Assembly: GCA_963921425.1 (NCBI GenBank)
Contig: OY992838.1
Span: 3,844,001-3,908,000, forward strand
Direction of reading: 5' to 3'
From: Dryas octopetala
Lineage: Eukaryota > Streptophyta > Magnoliopsida > Rosales > Rosaceae
Length of the DNA: 64,000 nt
The notes beneath the pieces are model-generated. The model searched no databases. It had not been told where the DNA came from and saw only the letters and a program-made list of their open reading frames with translations. Positions 22,881 through 34,100 of the stretch are shown piece after piece. The position numbers were made by a program, and so were the translations under genes. How positions within the stretch are numbered: position 1 is the stretch's first letter; every line of letters starts with the position of its first letter.

Positions 22881-24265
22881 TTAATTTTTTTGTTCGTTTG
22901 ATTCACAGCTTTACTATTTCTTTTGTTTGGTTTCTTCTAGAACATTCACAAATACTTCTTTGAGTTTGAATCAAGCCTTTCTAGCAATTTGACGTATGGA
23001 CTGTCGTCTATCTCCAAGGGATACCCGAAAGGAAAAAAGTTGTCCATTATAATATCGTATACCTCACTTTCTTTTTTATACGATATTGCCATCACTTTTT
23101 TTTTTTAAAAATCTTTTCTTGTTGGATATGAATGAATGTACTATTGTTATGCCTTATTTTTGCTCAAGTATTGTAATTTTTTATTTATAAGTTTTTAAGT
23201 ATTGTAACGCTTGTTTCTTTGTGTATACATAATGCACGTGTGCGATATTTTTAGTTATATAACTATTATTTATTGGATAAGGAGAAAAAATTCCACCAAT
23301 TACTCTCTTATTAGCCTTGAAAATTTAGGGTAACTAAATTTTGAATATGTATAATCACCATTCACCAACTAGGCAACTACCAAACCATAAATATCATGTA
23401 AGCTGAGCCTTACACTTACTTTATGATGTACCCAAAAAGTAGAAGTATTGAATGTGGGGTCATCAGTCATGGATTATTGATGTGTATGTGTGTGGGGTGA
23501 GTGGATAATCACAAGCCTTGCTGTCAAGAGGAGGCAATTAGTAGAGGGTTGGATGGGATGCCAGCTGGTGTAATTGGGGTGCAGGCAAGTTCTTCTCTTA
23601 AAAAGAAAGCCACTAGTCCACAACAGCATTAGCCACTGTTTATTATGTTATGTCACACCACCAGACCACCTGTAGGTGTGTGTGTACTCTGCAAGACTGG
23701 AACAGAACAAAGAGAAAAATAGAAAAAGAAAAAGAGAATATTATTATTATTTATCAGTCAAATCTCTACTTCCCAGTACATGTCACTTTGATTCTTCGCT
23801 TTAAACAATCCTCTCTGCAACCAACGCAGTACGTCAACACAGTTTAATTAATAATTAATGAGACTTAAGGCAGAGAAAAAGTGTCTTTGAGACTGAGACG
23901 CACGGTTCCCACTGCCACGTGGAGGGATGTGGTTGGGCGAAAAAAAGCCAGTGCATGAGGATACGCACTCTGCATTCACCAAAGACACGAAAGTGGTCAA
24001 ACCGGACACCGGAAAAGCTTAAAATTACAAATATTTAGACTCTCTCTCTCAGAATCGGTCAAACAAACCACCGAGCTGGCAGCCTGGCACTTTATGAAAG
24101 CCACGCTCTGGTGGGTCCCCCCCCACGGGCTTCTGGTCTCCCCCAACTTTCTATGCTTTTCTTTTTAAATAATTTAGCGAAATTTATGTGCACTTTTTCT
24201 AAATTTAAAAAATAAATTGGAAAAATAAGAGATATTTATAATATCACAACAGGCTTGTAATTCTC

Positions 24266-24615
24266 AAGATTAAATACAAAAATGATTTATAAATTTTATA
24301 CTAATTTTTAATTTTGTTCACAAATTATAAAAAGTGTCAATTTAATTTATGAATTTTTCAAATTGTACCAAAGAGGTACAAACGTTAACGAAATTGATCA
24401 TATAAAAATGTAATGAACATACTTAAATGCCCCTAAAAATGTGGTCACTTGATGTACATATGACCAGTTTTTGTTAAATTTTTCATGAAAGTTAACGTTT
24501 GTATTTATTTGGTACAACTTGAAAAGTTTGTAGACCAAATTGACACTTTTTTATAATTAGTTAACTAAATTAAAATTTATTGTAAAGTTCATGGACTATT
24601 TTTATATTTAACTCT
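24266..24615. mobile_element. Foldback element, about 350 bp, arms about 120 bp
   Basis: The left arm (about 24266-24390) and right arm (about 24490-24615) are inverted copies. Both carry a TTAAATA(C/T)AAAAAT start, then AATTATAAAAA-GTGTCAATTT, then TTGTACCAAA and ACAAACGTTAAC. Only about 100 bp separate them. This is a MITE-like foldback with no coding sequence. The arm sequence resembles a TIR family that is abundant in dicot genomes. Confidence 0.7.
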
Positions 24616-25291
24616 ATGAAATTTTAAATAGATAAATTTTTATTAGAAAATTGGAAGTGGACTATGATCGGCTCATATAAACTTAAGGTTAAATCTTCAA
24701 ATAACTTATATTGTTTAAAATTTTAAATCCATTTGAATAAATTATGTCTAGATTTTTTTTTTTTGGGTACAAATTATGCCTAGATTATACATTTTTCTTG
24801 TTGATACTCACAAGTCACAAAGACTCAACCAATCTTCTCATTATGTGTAAACCTATATTATTTAAGTAATGTATCACGAAAATACTTTTTGGGTTCCTTT
24901 AAAAATGGGATATTTGCATTTTTTATCAATGACTTCAACAAAATAGTCCATTCCTCCTACTCCAAACTCCACCAATCTTCGTTTATTGAGCCAAATAATG
25001 TTACATGCACCAAAACAAATTAAAACATCTCAAATATCAATCAATATGATTTAGTATTTTATTTATTAATATTTTTTCGAATTCAAAACCTCATTTTAAA
25101 AAAAGAATCATTTATTTATAACAATTACAATCTTACCATTTCATATATGTGACACACCAGAATTTAGAACCTTTGATGTGTTACAAACTGTCCTTTCAAT
25201 TATTGATGTACTTACTTTAATATATCTCAAACACAGTTAATGTTGGGCATTTTAGGGCCTAGTTCATTATACATTTATACAATTTACATTC

Positions 25292-27099
25292 TCAATAAAA
25301 CTGAACTTGAGAGTTAATTCCAGAAATTTCTGTGACTATTTCATCAAGTGCACCATCATCTTTGAGTATGGACGAATGAGACACACCCTCAACTGTGATC
25401 GTTTTCAGGGTTTGATTTTTCACATCAGACCAAAGCGATTCTAGTGCTAACAAGCTCACCATGTTCACAGTCCCATCTCCATCCCCATAAACAATCTCAG
25501 GCTGCTCATCAAAACCATTTTCTCCATAAAACAAAGTCTCTGGAGTCTTCACACCCCTTCCAATAACACAAGTAATGGGCACCCCAGGAGCCATTAGCTG
25601 CTCCATTAAGGGCAGAGTCCTAGTTTTAAAGGGATGGATCCCTTGGGGATATCCAATGTCATTGAGAAATTGGGGAATGTCATAGGCTGAATATGAAGCA
25701 TTTGGGGTTATTACAAGAGGGTTTTTAGAACCAAATAGTTTAGGATTAGGCATCAGCCATAAATTGCTTTCTGAGCTCCTCTGCTCCTCTCTCACCAGCA
25801 ATGGATCCACTAGTGGAACTCCAAGTGAATAGCCTGAAGCAAATGTGAGCATCTCCTCCACAGTGCCACCCCACGGTGAAGAGAGTGCAACAAAATGTTT
25901 GATGAACTTTTGGCGCCAAGAGGGCTGGTTTCGATTGAGGAGGTGGAGAGCAAAGAGCCCTCCCAAGCTGTGTGAGACAAGTATGACTGGCTTTCCTTCA
26001 TTGGAAGTGCTTGCCTTTTCTACCAAATCTTTTAGGTCCTCTAAGAACTTGGACCCAACATGAGATGGGTGGTCTTCTGGTGCCAAACCATATCGAAAAT
26101 CGTACGGGGCTCCAAACAGGGTTTTGCCGCTAACATACCCAACATTTTCCAATGATTCCACTAGGGGTGCCATGTATGTTGTGATGTGCCTACATAAATG
26201 TAACCCTATTAGTGCAAAATTAAGTTTATCTTTAAACCTATTTCATCAAATTTACGTATAAATATTATCTTGTTTGGATATATATCATGCATATATTGGC
26301 AGAGATAAATATAAAACTATTGATTATATTGATTTTCTTTCAAATATATGGTTCATAACAACATAAGTATCTTATAATTTTATCAGATTGTTTGGTAAAG
26401 AAAATAGCTTGAAATTTATATTTTAAAGAACTGCTGGGCAATAAACTAGCGTGTGCCCACTGCCCACTACTAATTCTGATTCAACACAAATAATATCTCT
26501 AATTTAGTCAATTAATAAGTTTACCATTCGAGTACAACAGATCAAGTGTACCTATCTAGATGTGATGGTTTACTTATATATTATTGAGCATTGAGTCATA
26601 ATTATTGCATTTGATCCACGATCATAACACTAACAACTTTCAATCATATTGCATTGGATGGAGAAAGGACTCCAATTTATAAACAAGATCAAGTGCCATA
26701 TATTTCTTACTTGAGATTGGGGTCAAGGTAGAGAAGGGACTCGGTGGAGCCGAAGTGAGGGACCCTGGTTTGGACCCCAGGGGCATTGCGGTAATCATCC
26801 AAAACGGAGTCGTAATAAAGCGTCATTCGCTGAGCAAAGCAGCTGGTGAAGGGAGGTAAGAGGACGCTGGAGTCGAACCACAGTCTAAACCAACCGTCCT
26901 TGTTCTTCCGAATTGGGTACCAACGGCTGCAGAGCAGGCTAGAGGACTTGTACTCGGCGGTCAACCGGGCTTCTAGCTGATTCCCGCCATTCCCTGGTAT
27001 TAAGATCAAAGGGTGGAGGTTACTGCCTGCTAGACACGTGTGCAGCATCACAGCCATTGAAACGGCCTGCACCACCAGTTTCAATCCCAGTTCCTTCAT
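25292..27099 (-). CDS. LCAT1: Lecithin-cholesterol acyltransferase-like 1 (LCAT-like), 428 aa, two exons
   Basis: Exons on the minus strand are 26711-27099 and 25292-26189 (389 + 898 nt = 429 codons with stop). They are separated by a 521-bp intron (AA|GTAAGA ... TAG|GCACAT). The start MKELGLKLVVQAVSMAVM gives a signal peptide. The next block is LHPLILIPGNGGNQLEARL, the usual LCAT N-terminal signature. Catalytic residues fit the alpha/beta-hydrolase order: Ser204 in HSLGGL, Asp368 in YGDGDGTVN and His401 in VEGVSHSSIL. The length is as expected for plant LCAT-like 1. The family transfers acyl groups from phospholipids or hydrolyses them; the substrate of plant LCAT-like 1 is not settled. An upstream in-frame Met at 27204 is less likely because it precedes the signal peptide. 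Confidence 0.92.
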
Positions 27100-27244
27100 A
27101 ATTTGCTCTTCTTTGTGTGAGACAGTGAGCATGAGCACGTTTTGGCTGCATATTGCACCTGCAGGCTCTGCAATTTGTGGTAGAGAATGAGATACGTAGT
27201 GCAAGAGCCTATTGGCTTCAGAGCATAGGATAACGAAAGGGGAG

Positions 27245-27395
27245 TTTGGTTTGGGCCATGTAAATGGTAATTTTTATTACATAGCCCAACAGCAGAATGG
27301 AGAATCTGGTTTGGGCCTTGAGGCCTTTGTCAGTAAGCTAGCGATGTTGGTCTTTAAGTGAAGCACAGTATTGAACTTTGGGCTTGGGCCTATAT
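27245..27395 (-). promoter_or_regulatory. Site II-like TGGGCC elements upstream of LCAT-like gene
   Basis: Three TGGGCC motifs lie at 27252-27257, 27312-27317 and 27385-27390, within 300 bp upstream of the start codon. In plants TGGGCC/Y is a site II element bound by TCP factors. Regulation is inferred only from motif density. Confidence 0.35.
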
Positions 27396-27927
27396 ATATT
27401 CTCAGTCTCTGTTTGTTCCAACATCAGTTTTTATAGTATTTTACGAACACACCATATTTATAACTGAATTTTTCTTTAATTGGGACAAAAATGTGGGATT
27501 AATACAAAATGTGAGGAGGGTTTGAACGCTCAGTGCTCAAATGGGCGTCGAGTATTTGATCGCTCACTCACATCCCCAGCAATGTTTCTGCATCTTTTTG
27601 TTGTTGGGCATTAGAGAAGGGTCTCACTTATAACTTGTAGGAATTCTGATTCTTCCAGAGGTTCCAAATTCTCCTCTACTTCTTCTGAAGTCAAACTAAG
27701 GTGTCCATGCTAATTACAAGCACGTTGAATGTGACTGGTACCTGCAAATCCGCAATAATTTAAGCAGTTTTCTTAGAAACAAACATAAAATGGGCGCCCA
27801 CAATTATATAAATGCTGGCCGGCTTTTGAAAAACCTCATATTAGCATCCCCTACTCTCTCTATAAGTAAATTTTATATTAGAAATGTGGTATAAAAAATG
27901 AGGTATTTCTAGTATTACTGTTATTAG

Positions 27928-28062
27928 TCAAGAACATTTCATAGTGACAGAGTTGAATGTCTGCCATGGCCATGCTGCTGAGAACACGAATCCAAGGATT
28001 CCAGTTATTACAGTCAGCAATTGAATAAATTTTTTGTTATCAAGCTGATCCTCCTTGCCCAT
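27928..28062 (-). other. Unassigned 44-codon reading frame, possibly decayed
   Basis: From ATG 28062 the minus strand encodes MGKEDQLDNKKFIQLLTVIT followed by GILGFVFSAAWPWQTFN and a stop at 27928. A charged start followed by one hydrophobic helix looks protein-like. I cannot assign it to a family, and no supporting exon was identified. It could be a small tail-anchored protein, a decayed exon or chance. Confidence 0.2.
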
Positions 28063-28508
28063 GAAAAAGCTCCTTTTACAAGAAAGGGAAGTACAGTTGG
28101 TATGAAATTTTGACCATTGATTCGGCCACCATATGACTCATCAAATGGATGAGAGCAACACAACATAAAGGATAAGAAGAGGTCAAATCTTTATTGTTGA
28201 ATTCCCCCGTATAGTCAACTAAAAGCTTCTTTTCAAAATTCGCCAACTTAATAATATAATTGCAATTAATGAAAGCTTAATTCTAGCACATTCCACGTTC
28301 TTGTTCTTATCCCTCTGGTTTTTCTATTCCCGTGGGTTTTGAAAAGTCTAAACCCACCCCCTTTCTTGTTCATACTTTGCTCAACCACGTTGCTTCTTCT
28401 ACAAAACCATATATTGCGGTATTGCCTCACACCCAACACCCCCCAAAACACCCACCTCTTTCTCTCTCTCAACAAATTTTACCTGAATTTTCTTAAAATC
28501 AGTGCAAA

Positions 28509-29018
28509 ATGAGAAGCACCAAGGTACACAACCAAAACAAGTTCATGAAAATTCTCACTGTACCCATCAGAGCTCTGAGCAAAGCCAAGGACTTCTACGT
28601 CCGGAGCATGACAGATTATGCCGAAAGAGTGAACTATGGTAACTCCATGGGAGTCCCAGGTGCCCAATTCTCGTCGGGCTTGCCCAAAAGCTTCAGTGTC
28701 AGGTCGTCGTCTCGGTCCAGCGACGGTACTGACGATTTCTCGGAGCTGATCAGAGCCGCCTCTGCCAGAAGCTACGGCACCAGAATCGACGTCGACGCCA
28801 TTCTGCAGGAGCAGATGATGAGGCGGTCGGCCACCACGACGTCGTTGGGTTCCAAGGTGGTGGCCCTGCCCAAGTGTGGCAGTGTGGCCATGGGCCGGAT
28901 CGACGAAGATGGGCCGTGTGATTTTGATGAAGATGGCGGTGCTGGTGTGAAGAAGGCGGACTTGTTGTACCCGAGAAGCAGAAGCTGCGCTGTTACCAAG
29001 ACAAGTGTTGCGTTTTGA
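28509..29018 (+). CDS. Plant-specific protein of unknown function, 169 aa
   Basis: This is a single exon of 169 codons starting MRSTKVHNQNKFMKILTVPI. The N-terminal block continues RALSKAKDFYVRSMTDYA. It is followed by a Ser-rich region (GLPKSFSVRSSSRSSDG), DDFSELIRAASARS, a Gln/Met/Arg patch and an acidic stretch near residues 130-142. It ends in RSRSCAVTKTSVAF. The MKI(L/I)TVP-RAL-KA-DFYVRS-T block is shared by a family of short plant proteins without known function. GC content and codon use are clearly higher than in the flanks, supporting coding. The pyrimidine-rich leader just upstream (about 28459-28475) fits a + strand 5' UTR. Confidence 0.8.
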   Translation: MRSTKVHNQNKFMKILTVPIRALSKAKDFYVRSMTDYAERVNYGNSMGVPGAQFSSGLPKSFSVRSSSRSSDGTDDFSELIRAASARSYGTRIDVDAILQEQMMRRSATTTSLGSKVVALPKCGSVAMGRIDEDGPCDFDEDGGAGVKKADLLYPRSRSCAVTKTSVAF

Positions 29019-31148
29019 TCATCATCATCGATGATCGAAACGGCTGCGTTTTGAATTCAGTTTCTGCTGTCATTGAAAGTGTATGTACAGATTTTGAAGG
29101 GTTTGAATTTAGAACAGGGTATCAGTGTGAACTGTGAAGTTGTTTGTTTGTTTGTATCAGTCCAGAAAGGAAAAAGAGTGGTTTCTTTTCTTTTGTGCAA
29201 TGAGTAAGAAATTCCAGAATTTTCAACAATGTTGCACTCGGCATGCATTTTGGCCAAAAGATACATATGGTCTCTATGGTTGGTTCCAATTTGCACTCAT
29301 GCAGTCATGCATCATTTTTGGCCTAATTGGTCAATTGGGTTCGTTTTTGTCTATTTTTTGTGTTAATGAAACTATAGTCACAAAAATTATAACAAAAACA
29401 GACGGAAATGAACTTCATTCACGAATTTTACAAAGATGCAAGTTTAAATTTGGTCAAACTACAAAAATTAATCATTAGTTTGCTTATTCTTTAAAGGTAT
29501 AGCCAAGATAAGACTAAGTATAGTCAAGATTAGAATGGGTAATAAAATGGTAGTGATATTTTTCATTTTCTTCATAAATTAAGAACTAGGGAAAGTGATA
29601 CTCCAAAAAATACAGATTTATGTTGTCCCAATCCTCCATTGATGTATCTCAAAATTCATTTCTTGATGGATATACAAGTATAAATGTCTTTGTTGGGTGC
29701 TACGCATGGGAAAATTACGTGATTCTTAGCAAAAGGTGGAAGAAACTTGGGGCTATTAGTATACAATTACTATATTCTCTATCCAGTCGACTCACACACA
29801 ACAAAAAAAGGGTTAGAGAAAAATGATCTCTATTAAATATGGTGCTACCTAACTCAGTAGCCTAAACTCTAAATACAAATTTTGTTTTATAAAGCCCTAT
29901 GATTGAGAAGCCCACCTAATGATAATTGATTTTTCTAAAAGTCATATCATTCAAAGCCACCGCTCCCTAAACTTCAAATCATATTCTAGAGCATTTTTCT
30001 AGTAGAGAATATTTTAAATGCAATTGTAATACGACACATTATGTGACGTGTCTTTGTATTTTTTTGTTTTCTAATTGGGACATTTGTCTCTTTCAAGTGA
30101 ACAAGGATAATGTTAAATCATTAAAGGAGTTAATTTCATAAATACCCCCTAAATTTTTTTGTGTTTTTACATCCATTCCTGAGACTCCCAGAGGTTTTAA
30201 ATCGTTTTCACGTAACCCCTTCCATTAAAATTCTGTCCAAAAATTGATGATATCATCACAAAAACATTTCTAAATGACAAATTTAACCTTTAGATTATTT
30301 ACATGCACACTCCCTAAGGTTAATTATTTTTTCACATAACCCCCTAAGGTTTTAGAATTTACCAAAACACCCCATGAGGTGATATTCTAGAAAGATAATT
30401 TATATGTTCATAAATATATATAATACGACAAATAAATTCTAATAGTTGAATTTCAAAAACAATATCTTTTAATATGTAAAAAAGAAATATTACTATTGAG
30501 AAACTTTATTTTCACTTTGTAAATGTTATTTTAGTATTTACAAGATTATGTCACTTATGTTTCTAATTGAGGAGTAACATGAAAAAAGGCTAAAACCTTT
30601 AAGGGTTATGAGAAAATATGATAAACGTTAAGGGGTATTAGTGTAAATAAATCCTAAAGTTAAATTTATCATTTGAAGATATTTTTGGACAGAATTTTAA
30701 CAGAAGAGGTTATATGAAAACAATTTAAAACCTCAAGGGATCATCGCTGTAATTTTTAAAATCTTAAAAAATATATGTAAAAATATAAAAAATTTTAGGA
30801 GGTGTTTATGTAATAAACACATCATAAAAGCTAGATTGCTGTGTACTGAATAGGTCCATATCAAAACACAAGAATCTATGGGCTTTTACGCCACCGGAAT
30901 ATTGGTCATTCAATCACAGTTTTGGAACAATCAAGAAAGACTCCATACGCTGAAATTACTAAAACACCCTTACCTTTGCCACGAAACCAAATCACTGACC
31001 GTTCCCGTCCCGCCACATATGACATAACCGCACCACCGCCAAGCCTTGTCGGCTCAGCGCCTCGCTCCCCAGACTCACACCAATCTAATCTCACCCGCAA
31101 AAAAATCACAGTTTCCGTGCTACCATAGCTTGGACTCCAGATTCCACC
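29019..31148. other. Intergenic region containing a large foldback element
   Basis: The 3' UTR of the preceding gene runs into AT-rich DNA. The foldback element of 30129-30822 is listed separately. The last 250 bp before 31149 are GC-richer and are probably the FKBP promoter and 5' UTR. No other gene was found. Confidence 0.45.
30129..30822. mobile_element. Large foldback TIR element, about 690 bp, arms about 240 bp
   Basis: The left arm (about 30129-30375) and right arm (about 30560-30822) are inverted copies. Matching blocks in order include CATAAATACCCCCTAAATTT, GGTTTTAAAT(C/T)GTTTTC, TTAAAATTCTGTCCAAAAAT and TTTTCTCATAACCC-like sequence. The central about 185 bp is AT-rich and unique. 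The whole unit could fold into one long hairpin. It has no coding sequence. It is probably a non-autonomous Mutator- or foldback-type transposon. Confidence 0.7.
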
Positions 31149-34100
31149 ATGGGATCAGAGAAAGCCACCAACGTGTCGGACATCGAGGACGACGACAACC
31201 TCGACGAGGAACCCGGTGAGGTGATCGAATCAGCACCGCCTCTCAAAGTCGGCGAAGAGAGAGAGCTCGGTACCTCCGGTATCAAGAAGAAGCTCCTCAG
31301 GCGCGGTCTCGGCTATGAAGTCCCTGAGTTCGGTGACGAAGCCACTGGTAAGTGACAACGCATCACTCACAAAATTCATAGGCTATTATTATTTTCAGTT
31401 TAATTAATTAATTATTATTTTAAAATTTAAATTTTTCAGAGAAAATTGATTTTGATTGTTTCAGTGCACTACGTCGGAACTTTGCTGGACGGAACGAAGT
31501 TCGAGTCCACTAGAGACAGAGGCGAGCCCCTCACTATTAAGCTTGGTGAGAGTCGAGTAGTGAAGGGGATCGACCATGGCGTAATCACTATGAAGAAGGG
31601 GGAGATTGCATTGTTCACATTACCTGCTGAGTTCGGCTATGGTGTTGGTGGCCGAGACGGCGTTGTGCCTCCCAATGCTGTAGTTCGATTCGAAGTCGAA
31701 CTCGTTTTGTGGATTACGGTTGTGGATTTGAGCAAAGATGGCGGGATTGTGAAGAAAATTGTGGAGAAAGGAGAGAGGAACGAGCGGCCTGGCGATTTGG
31801 ATGAAGTTCTTGGTACTCTGATGATGTCTCATTATGTAATAAATATGTTTTCTTTCTTGTTTATTATAATTTATAAGTATATAAGAGTTATGTCAACCTC
31901 AATTAGAGTGTTCGTAATGGTATTCAAAATTGTAGAGCGATCGATGACAATGAATTTTTTGTTGTTAATGCAGTCAAGTATCGGGTGGCGTTGGTCGATG
32001 GCACTGTTGTTGCTGAAACACCAGAAGAAGGAATTGAATTCTATGTGAAAGATGGTATTTTTTTATGGTTTCAATGGGGAAAGGCAATTCATTTTGTCAT
32101 TATGCTAATTTGCGATAAAATAACTTGGCGTGTGTTTGTGTTTCAGGTCATTTTTGTCCAGCATTGCCAAAATCAATCATGACAATGAAGACGGGAGAGA
32201 AGGCCAGATTAATTGTTCAACCTCAGTGTATGTCTTCGGATCCTTGTTATCAAACTGCTATGTCAGATTAAGGGTGTCGTCTTTGGTATGTCCGCAGAGG
32301 AGGATGTTTGTTGGAGTATCATAAGTGTGCTAAAATTTAGAGAGATGTCTTGCAAAGACAATGGTTTAGCTGAAATGAGAGAGAAACATGGTGGGAATTG
32401 CGGTATTTTCATGCATTTAGCTTTAGTGAATCGTTGTCTATTTCTTCATTAGGCTGTGCATGACAGCCAGATGAATTTGTTGAAAATCATAAATCCTTCT
32501 CTTCTAACAATCTTTGAAGCTCATGATTGGCATTAACAATTCTAGAAAAAATGAGAAAAACAATGAATGTTCTAACTTTGAAACATGATAAATAATTGCA
32601 GATGCCTTTGGAGAGGAGGGGAGGGGTGCAAACAATGGGTTTCATGCTGTTCCTCCAAGTTCTGTGCTGAACATTGATATAGAGTTGGTGTCTTTCAAGC
32701 CTGTTATTGATGTTACTGGTGATGCCAAGGTATTCAAGAAGATTTTGAAAGAAGGGGAAGGCACATTGATTGCCAAGGAAGGTGCAACTGTTACAGGTAA
32801 GTAGTTTTTGTTTTCAAACACATGATGAACCTGTAAAAATCACATAATTCTACTAGTTAAATTGAAATTGTTGTACGCTCTCCAACTACTGCAGTTAGAT
32901 ATATAGGTAGGCTTGAAGATGGCACCATCTTTGAGAAAAAAGGAATAGATGGAAAGCAGCCTTTGGAATTTATCACAGATGAAGGTCGGTTGATCTAAGT
33001 TTACTATATCCCTTTTTTATGTTATTTGCATCTTTTTGTCTAATAATCAAGAAGAAAGCTCAAAATGTTCTGGCTAATACTTGCATCTTACTGTCTGTAG
33101 AACAAGTTATTGCTGGTTTAGACCGAGCTGTTGCAACAATGAAAAAGGGAGAGCGGGCAATGTTGACCATACATCCTGATTTTGGGTTTGGAAGTGTTGA
33201 AGTAAGGCGGGACCTGGCTGTAGTTCCACCATGTTCAAATATAGTCTTTGAAGTTGAAATGTTAGATTTTATCAAGGTAATACCATTTTGATGAAACTGT
33301 GAGATTTGAAATGATAATTTTCCAAGAACTTTATATTTCATAAAATTCCAAATTCATTGGGTAATTGATTTCTATAGTCATCATACATGTCAAATTCATA
33401 TAGATACAAAAAGTTTTTTTTTTTCTTGATCTGAATACATAGAAAACATAAGCTAGAATAGAAGGCACATCTTTTTCTATTTCATTACTTTTTGGTACAA
33501 GTTTTGAAGCATTTGGCTTTACACTCACATTTGATTGAAACAGTGAGGTAATGTATAATACTTTCTTATGTTAATCTTCCCTATAAAATTATAGAATGGT
33601 TAAGAAGTAGCTTGTTGTGAATACTAAATTTTATCTATAATATGTATGATACTATTAATCTTGTTGGTTGGGCTTCTATCTCTAAATTCTCAAGTTCATG
33701 ATAGGATCTTCTTAATACTATTTACTTTTTATGAGAAGGAAAAAGCACCATGGGAAATGAGTAATCATGAGAAAATTGAGGCAGCAGGAAGGAAGAAAGA
33801 GGAAGGCAATCTTCTCTTTAAAAAGGGGAAGTATCAACAAGCAGGAAAAAAATATGATAAGGTAACTGTGTGCATTTTTCTTTTTCCAAATAGACCTTCC
33901 TTAGGGTTATATTTTAATAAACTTCAGATTTGTTTGTTGCTTTTCCTCTTCTCTCAGGCTGCTGACTATGTTAGTGAAGATGGAAACTTTGGGAATGATG
34001 AGTTAAAGCTAGCTAGAGAATTAAGAGTGTCTTGCTGGTTGAATGGTGCAGCATGTAGCCTGAAGTTAAAAGACTTTCAGGAAGCAATCAAGTTATGTTC

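Larger units (their letters stand above)
21801..25291. other. 3.5-kb intergenic region with two inverted-repeat transposons
   Basis: This is very AT-rich from 21.9 to 22.5 kb. It contains a MITE at 22680-22880 and a foldback element at 24266-24615. A G-box-like CCACGTGG sits at about 23915-23922. A GTTCGAGTCT stretch at about 21840 is B-box-like but has no partner A box. No gene was found. Confidence 0.45.

Noticed and set aside
27100-27204. 35-residue N-terminal extension of the LCAT-like protein
   Set aside because: The Met at 27099 directly begins a signal peptide; an upstream extension would bury it.
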